From: Euperipatoides rowelli
Taxonomy: Eukaryota; Onychophora; Udeonychophora; Euonychophora; Peripatopsidae
Strand: one strand, 5' to 3'
Length of the DNA stretch: 10,499 nt
Assembly (NCBI GenBank): GCA_003024985.2
Contig: PXIH01S0040908.1
Under the pieces are notes generated by a model that worked only from the letters and a program-made list of their open reading frames with translations, was not told the origin of the DNA and did not search any database. Within the stretch, counting starts at the first letter, position 1. Each line of letters starts with the position of its first letter. The position numbers were made by a program, and so were the translations under genes. Below are positions 1-7,815 of this stretch, one piece after another.

Positions 1-820
1 TTAATTTTTTTCGGAGATGATGATAAAATGGGCTATACCCGATTTTGGCACATATTCAAAACTTGATAAAATTACTGTATATACAGTAATAAAGAAAAAA
101 AGCTTAAAATAAAATTGGATATACAAATATATGGGGGAATAAAAATTAACAGCAAATGACCATAGGAATTAAATTGATGAAAACTTAAAAAATACCAAGG
201 ATATGATTTTGAGTAGCATTAGATAAAGATTATTTGAAATAAAACAATCCAACATAATAAAATTTAAATAAATACTAATAAAATGTCAAACATAATAATT
301 CTACTATAAAAGCAAAAGCTAAATTAATCCCTCTCATTTTACTATTACAGCTAATCTAGTTATAATGAACAAATAAATGTCCCATTACTTACTGTAGCTT
401 GACAACAAATTAGACATGAAATATAAACTGTGTAATCAAAGCAAAATATCAGAAACTATATACAGTAAATCATATAAAAAATTGTAGTTACTGTACATTA
501 CATCAATTCAATTGCTAAGTGGTAATTTATTTTAGTACAAGTAATTTCCCTTTAACAGTGCCTATCAATATTATTTCATTACTACTTTGCTCTTAGTTTG
601 TCACTTTTTCACATAACATTACAATGACTCACTAAACTATTGTTTCCACTAGAGACTATTTTTCTCAACAGGGGATTTTAACCTTGCTCATACTAATGAT
701 TAGTTTAACAGTTTGGCTGATAACTTATTTTGAATCACAAAATATATTAATGTTTTCATTCAATCAATTTTCCAATTTATTAAAATGGAGAAAGAAAAGT
801 ATGTCTTATCATGAACTTAC
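1..820 (-). other. PRPF39 3' intron or terminal-exon region, unresolved
   Basis: This region is downstream of the 821 donor on the minus strand and very AT-rich. No reading frame of note is present on either strand. Several weak AG acceptors could begin a short terminal exon, for example minus-strand CTACAG near 390 and GATTACACAG near 427. Each would add only a few residues before a stop, and none has a recognisable PRPF39 tail. I therefore do not call a terminal exon, a stop codon or a poly(A) signal. No transposon ends were recognised here. Confidence 0.4.
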
Positions 821-974
821 ATGTGTGTAAGATGTCCAAGGATTGCTGGAATAAGAATAGGCTGCCAGTGCATTAGGATCAGTTGCAGCAGTAGGAATAG
901 CAGAAGCTACTGTTGGAATTACAGCAGTTCCATTAGTTTCAATTCTAGCTTTTTTGTCTATTGTTCCATCATCC
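821..974 (-). CDS. PRPF39: PRPF39 homologue, C-terminal tail exon
   Basis: The exon is 154 bp: one base plus 51 codons. It starts after a strong polypyrimidine acceptor (TTTCTTTTTTAG, AG at 976-975) and stops before a consensus GTAAGT donor (820-815), at a codon boundary. It encodes DDGTIDKKAR, then an Ala/Thr/Pro-rich stretch, then AAYSYSSNPWTSYTH. The ending resembles the Tyr-rich tail of vertebrate PRPF39, where a short NPW motif lies a few residues before the stop. The Ala/Thr tail is poorly conserved, so identity rests on frame continuity with the upstream exons and the NPW block. Without splicing, the reading frame would stop three codons after the donor (V-S-S-stop). Another short terminal exon is expected, or retention of this donor would give a natural end just past it. 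Confidence 0.85.
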
Positions 975-2717
975 CTAAAAAAGAAATAAAATAAAAAAGA
1001 CACATAAAACCTTTGAAACCAATTTGAATGTAACATAAGTATTTATTTTTAATTACTGTACTTTAATTTACTGTGCAAAGTTAAAAACAAAACATAATGA
1101 CAATATTGCAAACATTTTTTAAATTATTAATTTAAGTATATTATTTTGTAACAAAATTATCACACTCTGCATAAATCATTGAGTTTATAATTTTATTCTT
1201 ATATTGACTGCAAATCTGATGGCAGACCCTCTGATCTTTTTGGTAAAATTGATTCAGTCAAGCATGGCAAATGATTTCACATACCTAATATGTTGTATGT
1301 CTAAATACTTGTGAAAAAAATTCCAATCCCCCCCCCCATATTTTTTAATCGTTCTATTTTAAGAGCAAGATTCTGAATGGTTGACAAACATGTGTTTCCC
1401 ACCTTCTATGATTTCATAAAAAAAAATTACCAGGTGTTAAAATCTAAAATTTTAGCTTCCTATGTTGTTCCGTTTATTTTTTATATGTCGAAGTTCACCT
1501 TTAAAAAGTAAAAAAATATTATTTTCTTACTAATTGAAAAATATTTTGGTCTCTAAAATGTTGTGCAAACTTGCACTTCTGTCTTTTCTATTATAGAATA
1601 AACTAGCAGAGACCTTTCAAAATATACTGTACAAGAGGATTATGAAGGTTATATAAAATCACATGGTCATGTTTTTAACTTTTTTGGTATTTTTATGTCT
1701 GATCTAAATCTTGCATGATTTATTTGCCTCTGCAAACTTGTTTGCAATGAATAAAGCTACAGTATATTAGTACTACCAATTCATGTACTGTATAAAACAC
1801 AGAGGCAACTTGAATGTGATGGCAGTTATTTGCTACAATAATCCAAAAATTTCTGAATTTGGTACATATTTAGACATATACAACATCTTTAGGCTAATAA
1901 CATAGAGATGACACTGTGGTTATTCAGATACTCTTTTATTGTACTTAATGTAAAATTTCACTTTAATAAAGTAAGTTCTCAGAAGACATTTTTTTTTTCA
2001 TCCAGTCTATGAAATGGTACATTGTTGTATAATCAGGTAGCTATATGTAACATATTTATATATAATTTTCATTTGCATATTTTATCCTTCAATTCATAGT
2101 TCTTGTGTCTTCTGTATATATTTTAAACGAAGAATCTTGAATGGTCCAGCTCTAGGAAGTTATGCTTCGATATCCAGTATCAATATCAGTCTCAATAGCC
2201 ACTTGAATTCTTCAGCCGCACTCTGATGATGAAATTTCATCTTAACATGCCAGCACCACAATCTTTTAAATGTTTACCAATCTAAAATTGCTTTTCATAT
2301 TTAAATGCATAGAACAAATAAGGTTGAAGCTCAAATTCAGTCTTGGTCAGCTCACAGTTTGATCTCTTCCTTCCTATCCTCTCTTTCAATAATCTGAAAA
2401 GTGCAACATTTTATTAAACAGGTAAGAAGAGTTATCTTTGTAATACTATAATACAACCAGGTAAAAGCTTAGATTGAATTCCTTTTTTTAAAATAGTAAA
2501 TTAATACCAACATTTTTCGATTTCATAAAATATTTCTATTTCTGTTTTTATGCAAAGAAAAACTGAAAATAGTAATTTAGGCTCAAGCCAGACAAAAAAC
2601 ATAAATCAAAATGGAATTATGTTGGCTAATGGAAAGGAAAAATAATAAAAGATTGCACACCTCATTGTCTTCCATTGTCAAGATGAATTTCATCAGTCTA
2701 ATGCCTCAGCTTTATCT
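975..2717 (-). other. Distal part of the 4.5-kb PRPF39 intron, no gene recognised
   Basis: This is intronic DNA, with the PRPF39 intron running from 5466 to 975. It contains a C10 run at 1328-1337, many A/T tracts and a weak imperfect inverted similarity between about 1283-1313 and 1861-1892 (tatttagacata on the reverse arm). A short minus-strand stretch at about 2127-2162 reads LPR-AGPFKILR, reminiscent of the end of a retroelement integrase, but it is too isolated to annotate. Nothing else is supportable. Confidence 0.5.
1328..1337. repeat. C10 homopolymer
   Basis: Ten C in an otherwise strongly AT-rich intron. The length may be affected by slippage. Confidence 0.9.
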
Positions 2718-4638
2718 TCAACAATTTTCAATTTTCATCTGAGCTGCTTTTCGGCTGAAATGGGATATAACTTGTTCTTGTGTGAGATATCCTAACGGCG
2801 TAATTTTTTTTCGTACTTCAACTGTGAGAGTTCATTTGTTTTACTATATGGTGAGCTGTAAATTTTATCTTTTGTTTTAGTGCCCATCCTATTTCCCACA
2901 TAAGACAAAGGAGTTTGATATCCATGGTAGTGGTGGTTTCTCCTGAAACTATTTCTTATAATTTATCTTTTTTGTCATTGTTTGCACCCTTTTCGAGAAT
3001 GCATAATTTTATCTTGTGCTATATTTATCTTGGGGAAACTGGTATTCCCCCTTCAGCAACATTTAAAGACAAATCATTTTCATTTTCAAATGTAGCGGTG
3101 ACAAACTTTCAACTAAGTGACACTGTTTTTTTTGGGGGAGGGAGGGGTTTCTGTTTACAGTTTTGCCTGAAACTGAATGCAAGTATAATGATAACATCAT
3201 AATTAAATTTCAGAATACTGTATGGGATTTTTTTTTCAATTTAAAATTATTTCAAAAGTCATTCCTTTAATCTCAAATTTAGGAGCGATATCTGATATAT
3301 TTACAGAACTAATAAAACTATTTTGTCTCAATGACCGAGATCTTGGCATTCTTTAATACATTCTTTGAAAATAAGTGCATCACGCACAACAATCGCTGAG
3401 GCAACATTACCTTCACTTAGATAAGACCTAATGTACATCTTTGCAACCACACTCACAATCTGTTTGCTCTATCCCCCACTGGGTTCATTATAATCATGAC
3501 GTAGCACTTTCAACCCAATCATTTTGGTCATAAGTTAACGGTCCTCACCACAGATGTTATCAGAATAACAACCAGCAGTCAGTTTTTACACGGGGTTTCT
3601 TTATATGAGGACAATCTTGCTTGAATTGTTGCAACACATGTTGTGACCCACCTAAAATAGATAATGCACCTTGATATCACAGCTGTCAAGGACAGTGAAG
3701 TAAACTGTTTTTTCAAGCTTTCTGTCAACCTGAGTAAATAAATACATCAACATGCTTGGATATACCCCTTTTCCCAAAACAATTCTGCTGTTTTTTCACG
3801 ATAGCACTGTGAAAGTATTTTTTGAAAATAGTCTTGCAGCCAGAACTCCGGATCATCATCTGTTTGGGCAAGTGATGCAGTCTTTGCCATGTCTTGTTGG
3901 ACGTATTCCAGAACAAATTTACTATCGATGTTAAAATCATAAACAATTTCATCTTTTTCAGCACATACATTTTATATTTGCAATAAGTTCATTTAGAGAC
4001 AACAAAAGTGAATGACATTGTGAGCAGTTGTTATAATGTTCATGATCACATGTAACTTTCAGGTCAGTGTCATCTGGTGAACTTAAAAAAAATCAGCGCT
4101 ATGACTCCCACGAATGCTGCTGTTCTTACAATGTATCTTGTCAGTTGTTTTCAGGTATTTCTTTCCCATGTCCAATTTCTGTGGCTATCATTTTTGATTA
4201 GCAAGGTTTGTCTAATTTCTTAACAAGGTTATTGAGAGTTGAAAACCCATTGAAGGCATCAGCTGTTGTGTTATCCCAACCACTATGAAATCGTCAATGG
4301 TTAGGATTAAAAGAATTGAGTAAACACATCAATGAAGATTGACTTAGACCCGCAAACTCAATCTGTTCACAGAATTGTAGATAACCACAAACCATATGAG
4401 TTTACAATGCAATGAGTATTGCATAAGTGGTGACCTGCTTTTTTCCCCAATCATATTTAAAAGTAAAAGTCCCATAAGCCACATCTTGAAGAGTGTCAGT
4501 CATTATCAAAAAGTCTAAGTGGTCCACCTTACGCATATCCAGTCTATTTCTTGTCAATTTGGGCTCAATAGGTAAATGCGGTTTGCAATGTGCTCGTAAT
4601 TTATGTGCTTGCTTGATCGTCTGTGAAAATCCAAACAT
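2718..4638 (-). pseudogene. Decayed copy of an uncharacterised multi-copy animal protein family (possible DDE-type transposase)
   Basis: Minus-strand frames with stops and frameshifts still give collinear motifs, in this order. TRNRLDMRKVDH and DVAYGT lie near 4565-4455. GWDNTTADAFNGFSTLNN lies at 4281-4201, followed by KKYLKT near 4165. A Cys/His cluster, CDHEHYNNCSQC, is at 4050-4015. An open stretch around 3972-3734 holds WLQDYFQKIL, YREK and a decayed (G)KRG block. PHIKK and TD-AGCY are at about 3600-3565 and DYNEP at 3495-3481, with YIRSYLSEGN after it. GWALKQKIKFT is at 2889-2857 and GYLTQEQVISHFSRKAAQ at 2792-2739, ending at TGA 2720-2718. From memory, this set matches a large uncharacterised family with many copies in cnidarian, mollusc and arthropod genomes. 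The copy is clearly non-functional and lies inside a PRPF39 intron in the same orientation. The family name and function are unknown to me. The role as a transposase is inferred from motif order only. The upstream boundary is set by the first recognisable residues and may be short. Confidence 0.65.
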
Positions 4639-4964
4639 ATTAGCTACAGTATATGTTTATAGTTCCGGTAATATAATGGAGACATTTTTAAAACATTCAA
4701 GTATATATTGTAATGTATATTTTTAAAAAAAATAGTTTTTGAGCATTCATTAATTGTGTAAAGTCATAAATATAATAAACTTGAAATTCTATCTACAGTA
4801 TTTAAAATTTAACCAATCAACATTTTCTTACATGAAACTAAAAATGTCAAGAGAACCACTGTACGATACTTAACGTCAGAATATTTATTCTATTATTTAC
4901 AAACTTAATCACTAACTGCGGTTTATGCCTATTTCCAATATGCTATTGACTAGTTATAATGATC

Positions 4965-4986
4965 AAAGCCACATTATAGTGGCTTT
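4965..4986. repeat. Short inverted repeat (8-bp arms)
   Basis: AAAGCCAC at 4965-4972 and GTGGCTTT at 4979-4986 are perfect complements around a 6-base centre (ATTATA). The repeat lies about 40 bp before the Ty3/gypsy fragment. No function is assigned. Confidence 0.6.
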
Positions 4987-5025
4987 AAGTTTAAAACAGG
5001 AAACTTAAAAAAAAAATGTATTGAG

Positions 5026-5254
5026 ATGATGATGAATCTTGAAATAATTAGAGAAAGTAGGAGCCAGTGGTCATCCCCTGTAGTCTTGTTGGGCAAGCCA
5101 GATGAGGAAACACGTTTCTGTATGGACTATAGGGCGATTGCTTTCCCTTTCCAGACATGGATAGCATAGTTCAGAACTTTCAGAGAGCTCCTCACCTCTC
5201 GTCCACGGATATGACAATGGGATTTTATGAATGCATGATGGCAAAGGAATGTAG
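5026..5254 (+). pseudogene. Ty3/gypsy retrotransposon reverse-transcriptase fragment, frameshifted
   Basis: The first frame (from 5026) reads LEIIRESRSQWSSPVVLLGK followed by PDEETRFCMDYRAI. This is the well-known start of the Ty3/gypsy RT domain (I-x-x-S-x-S-x-W-x-S-P-V-V-L-V-x-K-K-D, then R-F-C-x-D-Y-R). After a frame change around 5140-5150 a second frame reads PDMDSIVQNFQ, then SSTDMTMGFYECMMAKE, corresponding to the P-x-P-x-x-x-D-x-L and S-x-x-D-x-x-x-G-Y-x-Q-x-x-M segments. About half a dozen residues (normally LNxxT-like) appear deleted between the two halves. The first catalytic Asp position (S-T-D-M) survives. The YxDD box, RNase H, integrase and LTRs are absent. The fragment ends abruptly at a T15-G13 run. 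It is a dead 5'-RT fragment, antisense to PRPF39. Confidence 0.85.
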
Positions 5255-5282
5255 TTTTTTTTTTTTTTTGGGGGGGGGGGGG
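5255..5282. repeat. T15-G13 homopolymer junction
   Basis: Fifteen T (5255-5269) are followed at once by thirteen G (5270-5282). The run directly terminates the recognisable Ty3/gypsy RT fragment. The true length may differ, since such runs are prone to sequencing and replication slippage. Confidence 0.9.
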
Positions 5283-5330
5283 TCAGATGATTCTTGAATT
5301 TGTTTAAGCCTTTGTCTCAAACTTTGAAAC

Positions 5331-5347
5331 TTAAATAAATAAATAAA
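5331..5347. repeat. (AAAT)n-type microsatellite
   Basis: TTAAATAAATAAATAAA forms about four AAAT-type units. It sits directly before the left arm of the 20-bp inverted repeat at 5350-5427. Confidence 0.75.
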
Positions 5348-5349
5348 GG

Positions 5350-5427
5350 TTCTAATTTGTATTCATTTACCCATATCCTGAAGAGAATTCCCTTTCATAA
5401 TATGAGTTAAATGAATACAAATTAGAA
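5350..5427. repeat. Perfect 20-bp inverted repeat near the PRPF39 donor
   Basis: TTCTAATTTGTATTCATTTA at 5350-5369 is the exact reverse complement of 5408-5427, around a 38-base loop. In the PRPF39 transcript this stem-loop would lie about 34 nt downstream of the GTAAGA donor of the exon at 5467-5547. It could affect donor recognition, or it could simply be the relic of a small mobile element. No target-site duplication was recognised. Confidence 0.9.
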
Positions 5428-5466
5428 TTAGATACAGTATATTTATAAAGATCTAAAAATTCTTAC

Positions 5467-5547
5467 CCTTGTTCTTCATGAATCCGCTTCCTAGAAGTGG
5501 ATTGTAATTTTAAAAATTTACTATGTTCATCATAAGCATCTTGTGTT
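5467..5547 (-). CDS. PRPF39: PRPF39 homologue, exon after the last HAT repeat
   Basis: The exon is 81 bp: one base, 26 codons, then two bases. The acceptor is ...TTTTTTATAG (AG at 5549-5548) and the donor is GTAAGA (5466-5461). It encodes TQDAYDEHSKFLKLQ followed by STSRKRIHEEQ. The AYDEH block directly after GSDxNK, followed by a Lys/Arg-rich linker, matches vertebrate PRPF39 (NAYDEH... then a KRK linker). Both neighbouring joins keep the frame. The basic linker leads out of the HAT-repeat fold into a low-complexity C-terminal tail. A 20-bp perfect inverted repeat lies about 34 bp downstream of the donor in the following intron. Confidence 0.92.
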
Positions 5548-5680
5548 CTATAAAAAATAAAAAAAACTTTGTTTTAATCAAAACACACATAAGAACATTT
5601 GTTAAAAAAATTTCACTTGAAAAAAAATTTTTTTTTAAACCAAATGAAGTAGACTATTGTACTGTAAAAAAAATACATAC

Positions 5681-5862
5681 TTATTAATATCAGATCCAAA
5701 ATCTTCCAAAAACTCCACTTTTCTTTGAGAAAAAATAACTTTATAGTCAACATCAATATCACTCATTAACACTTGGTCAAATATTCTCAGAATTTCATCT
5801 TCATCAATTGGGCTATTTTGATATTCCATGTCTATTAATTGGAGATACAATTTGTAATTATC
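5681..5862 (-). CDS. PRPF39: PRPF39 homologue, exon with the C-terminal HAT repeat
   Basis: The exon is 182 bp: 60 codons plus two bases. It starts in phase 0 after TTTTTCAG (AG at 5864-5863) and ends before a GTATGT donor (5680-5675). The product begins DNYKLYLQLIDMEYQ and contains VIFSQRKVEFLEDFGSDIN. The block FSQRKVEFLEDFGSD-x-NK is a near-identical hallmark of the last HAT repeat of animal PRPF39, and it is the strongest identification in the window. The leftover AA joins the first base of the next exon to make a Lys codon, completing SDINK. An apparent start at 5850 is a TTG leucine inside the exon, not an initiation site. The coding sequence is intact. Confidence 0.93.
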
Positions 5863-6740
5863 CTGAAAATAAATCGATAAGGATAAAATATAATTAAGAA
5901 TAGCCTATATACTGTATAGATGTTTTTTTTTATCAACTTTCACATATAAAATACAATATAAACTTCACTGCTACTAATTATGCAGCCAAGAAATTAAGCT
6001 CTTACTATTGATTACTAAATTTTCCTACAAGTTATAAAGTATCATAGCTAATTTAAGGCAATAGTTTGGTCAAAATATGAAGTATAATAAAATAAGAAAC
6101 CAACTACACAAAACTTTGTGCAAATGTATATGATACAATTTAATTTATATAAGAAAATTTGCATATGTGAATGCAGCGCCACCTGTATTCTTAATTTGGG
6201 CCTACTTTTGGGGCAAGGATATTTTAAAAATTGTTCAAGATATTTGTATCAAACCAATTTTATTATTTATAATGAATGGAGAATGCAAATAAGGAATATG
6301 AAATCAATGTCTGCTTTGTTTATTTTTTTTATAAACATTCAATTTTTTTTTTTTTTTTTAGATTTTTTAAACTTAATTTATTCATAAATTTATAATTATT
6401 TGGTGTAGAACCTTTTCCTTCCCTATTTGCATTCTCAGATATGTACTGTATATAGTAATTCTATAAAATTTTATCACTCTAATTATTATACTTTAATATT
6501 TGTTTCCCCCAGCTGGTTAATTGGCAAAAAACACAATTGTCAGAAATTGAGGTTAAAGTTCACAGTAGATTTTATTTAATTTATCATTTAAAAAATTTTA
6601 AATGCTCAAACTTGTTCATTTCTTTTTAAATCTTCAAGTCTTTTTGCCTTTCGAATTATTTTTTTCTATTTCAGACTACTAAATAAATGATTTTCGAATT
6701 ATTTACGTCTAGAGGTTTATAAGCAAAATGGCATCTTTGC
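5863..6740 (-). other. PRPF39 intron, no gene recognised
   Basis: This is the proximal-to-acceptor part of the intron running from 9092 to 5863. A plus-strand open frame at 6118-6387 is Phe/Ile/Tyr/Asn-rich with poly-T-encoded Phe runs. It has no family resemblance and is consistent with chance in AT-rich DNA. Poly-T tracts are present near 6346-6359. Nothing else is supported. Confidence 0.55.
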
Positions 6741-6747
6741 TAATTAA

Positions 6748-7078
6748 CCAATCAGGAAGCTTGAAATCATGACCTTTCAACTAAGCATTTAAATTAAAAC
6801 GTCAGCTTTTATGAATGATGATTAATCAGAGAGGCTGAAAGGTTAAATTTCGCCTAAGCAAGCGTAATTATTATTGGCTGGAAATCATGTGATTGGCTTT
6901 GGCCAATCAAATATTTTAAAAACATTATTTTACAGTATTATTTTTTAACAAAGAGCTTTACTATTCTTTCATTTTATTGGTTAAAAATTATTTTATCGTG
7001 ATGTTAATGTGCTTGAGAGATTCCCAATGAGATTATCTTTCAAACAAGACCAAACAAAAATGGCTGCAGTGTATATAA
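6748..7078 (+). promoter_or_regulatory. CCAAT-box cluster followed by TATATAA, possible relic promoter
   Basis: CCAAT pentamers occur at 6748-6752, 6903-6907 and 7024-7028 on the plus strand, and as ATTGG at 6873-6877, 6892-6896 and 6976-6980. That is six in about 280 bp, where roughly half a copy would be expected at this base composition. TATATAA follows at 7072-7078. The density and order (CCAAT boxes upstream of a TATA-like site, on the same strand as the Tigger fragment 450 bp downstream) suggest a promoter, either relic or belonging to a mobile element. No transcript evidence can be seen, and no open frame follows. Confidence 0.28.
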
Positions 7079-7392
7079 GAATGTCTAACGTAACGATAAA
7101 AAATGAAGATTTTATCAACTTTTGAGGAGATTTAAAGCATTGCAGTCAGTAAAAACGATTTTTTGTCATTTTTTTTATAATCTAAGAGCAACAGAAGTGG
7201 ATTTATTTCATTTTTAATCATAAAATACTCTATTAGTCAAAAACGTAAATTGTAAAAATTGATGCATTTTTTTTTTTCATTTTTTGACCGAACGCTTGCC
7301 TTAACCTTCGAGCAGGCAGGGACAAATTTTTAACATGAGCGGTCGCGTGTCATAATTTTTACGATTCGTAGAATCCTACGTATAAAAGTTTC

Positions 7393-7429
7393 TAAATATG
7401 TGTAATAATGAAATTATTACACATATTTA
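7393..7429. repeat. Perfect hairpin, 17-bp arms with a 3-base loop
   Basis: TAAATATGTGTAATAAT at 7393-7409 is the exact reverse complement of 7413-7429, with loop GAA. It lies between the CCAAT/TATA cluster and the Tigger fragment. There is no U-run or other context to suggest a terminator. It may be a cruciform-forming relic of a small inverted-repeat element. Confidence 0.92.
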
Positions 7430-7534
7430 TGTTCTATTTTTCATCAGGAATTTTAATATATAAAGAAAAAAAATTCCATCAAACAGATTTTTTTTCTAAA
7501 TGTCAGCATTCATTACACTTGTATTTACTCTATG

Positions 7535-7815
7535 TCCAAAGAACACCTTCGAGTTACATGGCGAGCTAATAAAAAGGCCTGAATTAGGAGAGGATTAGTT
7601 TACTCGATTACAGCTCATTGCAATTATTGTGCTAAAGAAAATCTGGACTTTAAAATTTTAATCCTTTTAGATAATGCGCCAGGTCATCCTGTCAATGAAT
7701 TAAGTGATGTTAAGTTTGTGTTTTTTTTTTCCTCACAAATACCATGTCATTATTGCAGCCTATAGACCAAAGAGCGATCGCCACATTTAAAAGTTATTAT
7801 CTTCATAGAACTTAA
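7535..7815 (+). pseudogene. Tigger/pogo-type DDE transposase fragment, frameshifted
   Basis: The first frame from 7535 reads SKEHLRVTWRANKKA, meets a stop, then continues in frame to NLDFKILILLDNAPGHPVNEL and VKFVFF. After a frame change at the poly-T at about 7721-7730 the other frame reads TNTMSLLQPIDQRAIATFKSYYLHRT. LLxLDNAPGHP followed by PPNTTSLLQPxDQGxIxxFKxxY is diagnostic of the C-terminal half of the Tigger/JRK/CENP-B-like DDE endonuclease domain. The second (7670-7672) and third (7765-7767) acidic residues are present about 31 residues apart, as expected for the pogo group. The CENP-B-type DNA-binding domain, the first Asp and the terminal inverted repeats were not found. The Gly of DQG is Arg. 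It is a dead fragment on the strand opposite PRPF39, within its intron. Confidence 0.88.

Noticed and set aside
386-440. Candidate terminal exon of PRPF39 after minus-strand AG sites near 390 and 427
   Set aside because: Either site would add none or only a handful of residues, with no conserved tail and no clear poly(A) context, so it cannot be distinguished from random AG sites.
2127-2162. Minus-strand LPRAGPFKILR, similar to the end of retroelement integrases
   Set aside because: It is a single short match after a stop codon with nothing retroelement-like on either side, so chance is likely.
3129-3147. Possible G-quadruplex in GGGGGAGGGAGGGG
   Set aside because: There are only three separated G runs, so a standard four-run quadruplex motif is not met.
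2915-3202. Plus-strand 95-codon open frame
   Set aside because: It is antisense to the decayed family copy at 2718-4638, crosses a T/G-run region and resembles no family. It is treated as a shadow.
3725-3970. Minus-strand 81-codon open frame starting with Met
   Set aside because: It is in the wrong frame for most of its length. The neighbouring frame (open about 3972-3734) carries the family motifs WLQDYF and YREK. Only the FGKRG-like piece is homologous, so it is part of the pseudogene and not a separate gene.
4493-4726. Plus-strand 77-codon open frame
   Set aside because: It is antisense to the TRNRLD..DVAYGT segment of the decayed copy and is not independent coding.
6118-6387. Plus-strand 89-codon open frame
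   Set aside because: It is Phe/Ile-rich from poly-T and AT-rich DNA, has no recognisable domain and lies inside a PRPF39 intron.
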